This document shows, one piece after another, positions 4,642-5,409 of a DNA stretch of 5,409 nt. Origin of the DNA: Pseudomonadota bacterium (lineage in GTDB: Bacteria > Myxococcota > UBA9042 > PHBI01); the NCBI GenBank assembly GCA_005788935.1, contig SYAK01000107.1, forward strand, positions 1 through 5,409, given 5' to 3'. The position numbers and the translations under genes were made by a program. Under the pieces are notes generated by a model that was given only the letters and a program-made list of their open reading frames with translations, ran no database searches and was not told where the DNA came from. The first letter of the stretch is position 1, and every line of letters begins with the position of its first letter.

Positions 4642-5409
4642 TCAGTCGGGCAGCGTCGGGCCGCGGCCGAGCTCGACGATATCGCAGCTAGCCTCGGTGT
4701 CAAATGGCGTGTGGACAATGCCTATCTGGCACATCTCGTCGTCGGCGTTGAAGCCCCAGCGGACCTCTTCATCGCCCGGGTTCCGGTAGTGACAGCGGAA
4801 CTCGAAGCCGGTGCCCGCGGGGATGCTGAGCGGCGGGTCGAACTGCTTGAGAACCGGCGCGTGCCAGTCATCGTTTTCGTAGACAAGCTCCCCGCGACGC
4901 TCGCCGTCCCACAGGTAGACGTCGACGAGCTCGGCGAGCTGGTGGGTGTGCGAGGACAGGATGACGAGGTCGATGTCGCGGTTCATCTCGCAGCGCACCC
5001 ACTCGTAGTGGCGATCGATCTTCGGCGGGATGGCGATTTCCATCGTGCGGACGGCACCGCCCCAGATCTGGTCCTTCATCGCCTCCTGCGGGATGGTGAA
5101 GGCGTTGATGCGCGACCAGACCGCCGCCTTCCTCGGCAGGGGATTCACGTAATGAATTTCCACCATGACGCGCAGGGCGGGTGGGATGAGGGCGACCGTC
5201 CCCTCGGGCAGGGTCAGCTCTTCGGTCGCGTTCTGGGTGGCAAAGATGAAGAGCCCGTCCTCCATCATCTCGGCGTGTTCGGCGTAGAGGTCGGCGCAGT
5301 CGTACAGGCCGGGCTCGATCGGCAGGTTGAGGAGGCCGAGCGCCATGACGTCCATGTGGTGGACGCCGGGGCTCTGAACGGCCGAGACGGGGTTGACGGG
5401 GGACAGGTC
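4642..5409 (-). CDS. Copper type II ascorbate-dependent monooxygenase-like protein, C-terminal part
   Basis: The visible 255 residues (numbered from the edge; stop TGA at 4644-4642) match the peptidylglycine alpha-hydroxylating / dopamine beta-hydroxylase fold. The Met at 5355 is internal: the frame stays open to the edge and the codons before it encode the first copper motif. CuH ligands: the His pair in VHHM (17-18) and His86 in EIHYVNP, which resembles the dopamine hydroxylase form. CuM ligands: His154 and His156 in SHTHQL, and Met226 in DDEMC. C140/C242 and C206/C227 sit where the two disulfides of the PHM C-domain are. The family hydroxylates C-H bonds using O2, two coppers and an electron donor, in secreted or periplasmic compartments. 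The substrate cannot be inferred, and bacterial members are poorly characterised. The protein ends just after the C-domain. A signal peptide, and possibly another domain, lie beyond the window. Confidence 0.92.
   Translation of the reverse strand, partial: DLSPVNPVSAVQSPGVHHMDVMALGLLNLPIEPGLYDCADLYAEHAEMMEDGLFIFATQNATEELTLPEGTVALIPPALRVMVEIHYVNPLPRKAAVWSRINAFTIPQEAMKDQIWGGAVRTMEIAIPPKIDRHYEWVRCEMNRDIDLVILSSHTHQLAELVDVYLWDGERRGELVYENDDWHAPVLKQFDPPLSIPAGTGFEFRCHYRNPGDEEVRWGFNADDEMCQIGIVHTPFDTEASCDIVELGRGPTLPD

Noticed and set aside
5353..5355. The ATG at 5355 as the start of a complete 237-residue protein
   Set aside because: The frame continues open to the window edge. The codons just upstream encode the VHHM copper motif required by the family, so this Met is internal and the gene is partial.

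Overview
The window is extremely GC-rich, and third codon positions are almost all G or C. Both genes lie on the minus strand and both run off an edge. The large gene encodes an exported protein combining Cys-rich modules, MopE-like CDG-x-D-N-D-C-D-G motifs, thrombospondin type 3-like Asp repeats and bacterial 'FVVVW...DGSG.GV' repeats. That combination suggests a Myxococcota/Bradymonadota-type (former deltaproteobacterial) genome, with other large-genome GC-rich surface-protein producers possible. The taxonomic call is inference from protein style only.

Layout, in transcription order (right to left). (1) 5409-4642: C-terminal 255 residues of a copper type II, ascorbate-dependent monooxygenase-like enzyme (peptidylglycine/dopamine hydroxylase fold). 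All six expected copper ligands are present. Its N-terminus is beyond the right edge. (2) 4641-4449: a 193-base spacer with two GC-rich hairpins, then a 7-codon leader reading frame behind a perfect AGGAGG, then the ribosome binding site of the next gene. (3) 4448-1: one uninterrupted reading frame of at least 1482 codons, with the 3' end beyond the left edge. It encodes a probable lipoprotein with, in order: signal peptide, acidic Ser/Thr/Asp linker, Cys-rich module, MopE-like motifs with a nested thrombospondin-3 segment, 13 four-cysteine units that alternate strictly between two types, and a long array of ~54-residue beta-propeller-like repeats.

Almost every other open frame in the window, including very long ones on the plus strand, is a stop-poor shadow of this gene. 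The plus strand appears to carry no gene.

How the genes relate: both products should act outside the cytoplasm. One is a copper enzyme. The other carries motifs from a family named after a copper-binding protein (MopE), though those Asp-rich motifs more plausibly bind calcium. The spacer with hairpins suggests separate transcription, so a shared function is only a hypothesis.
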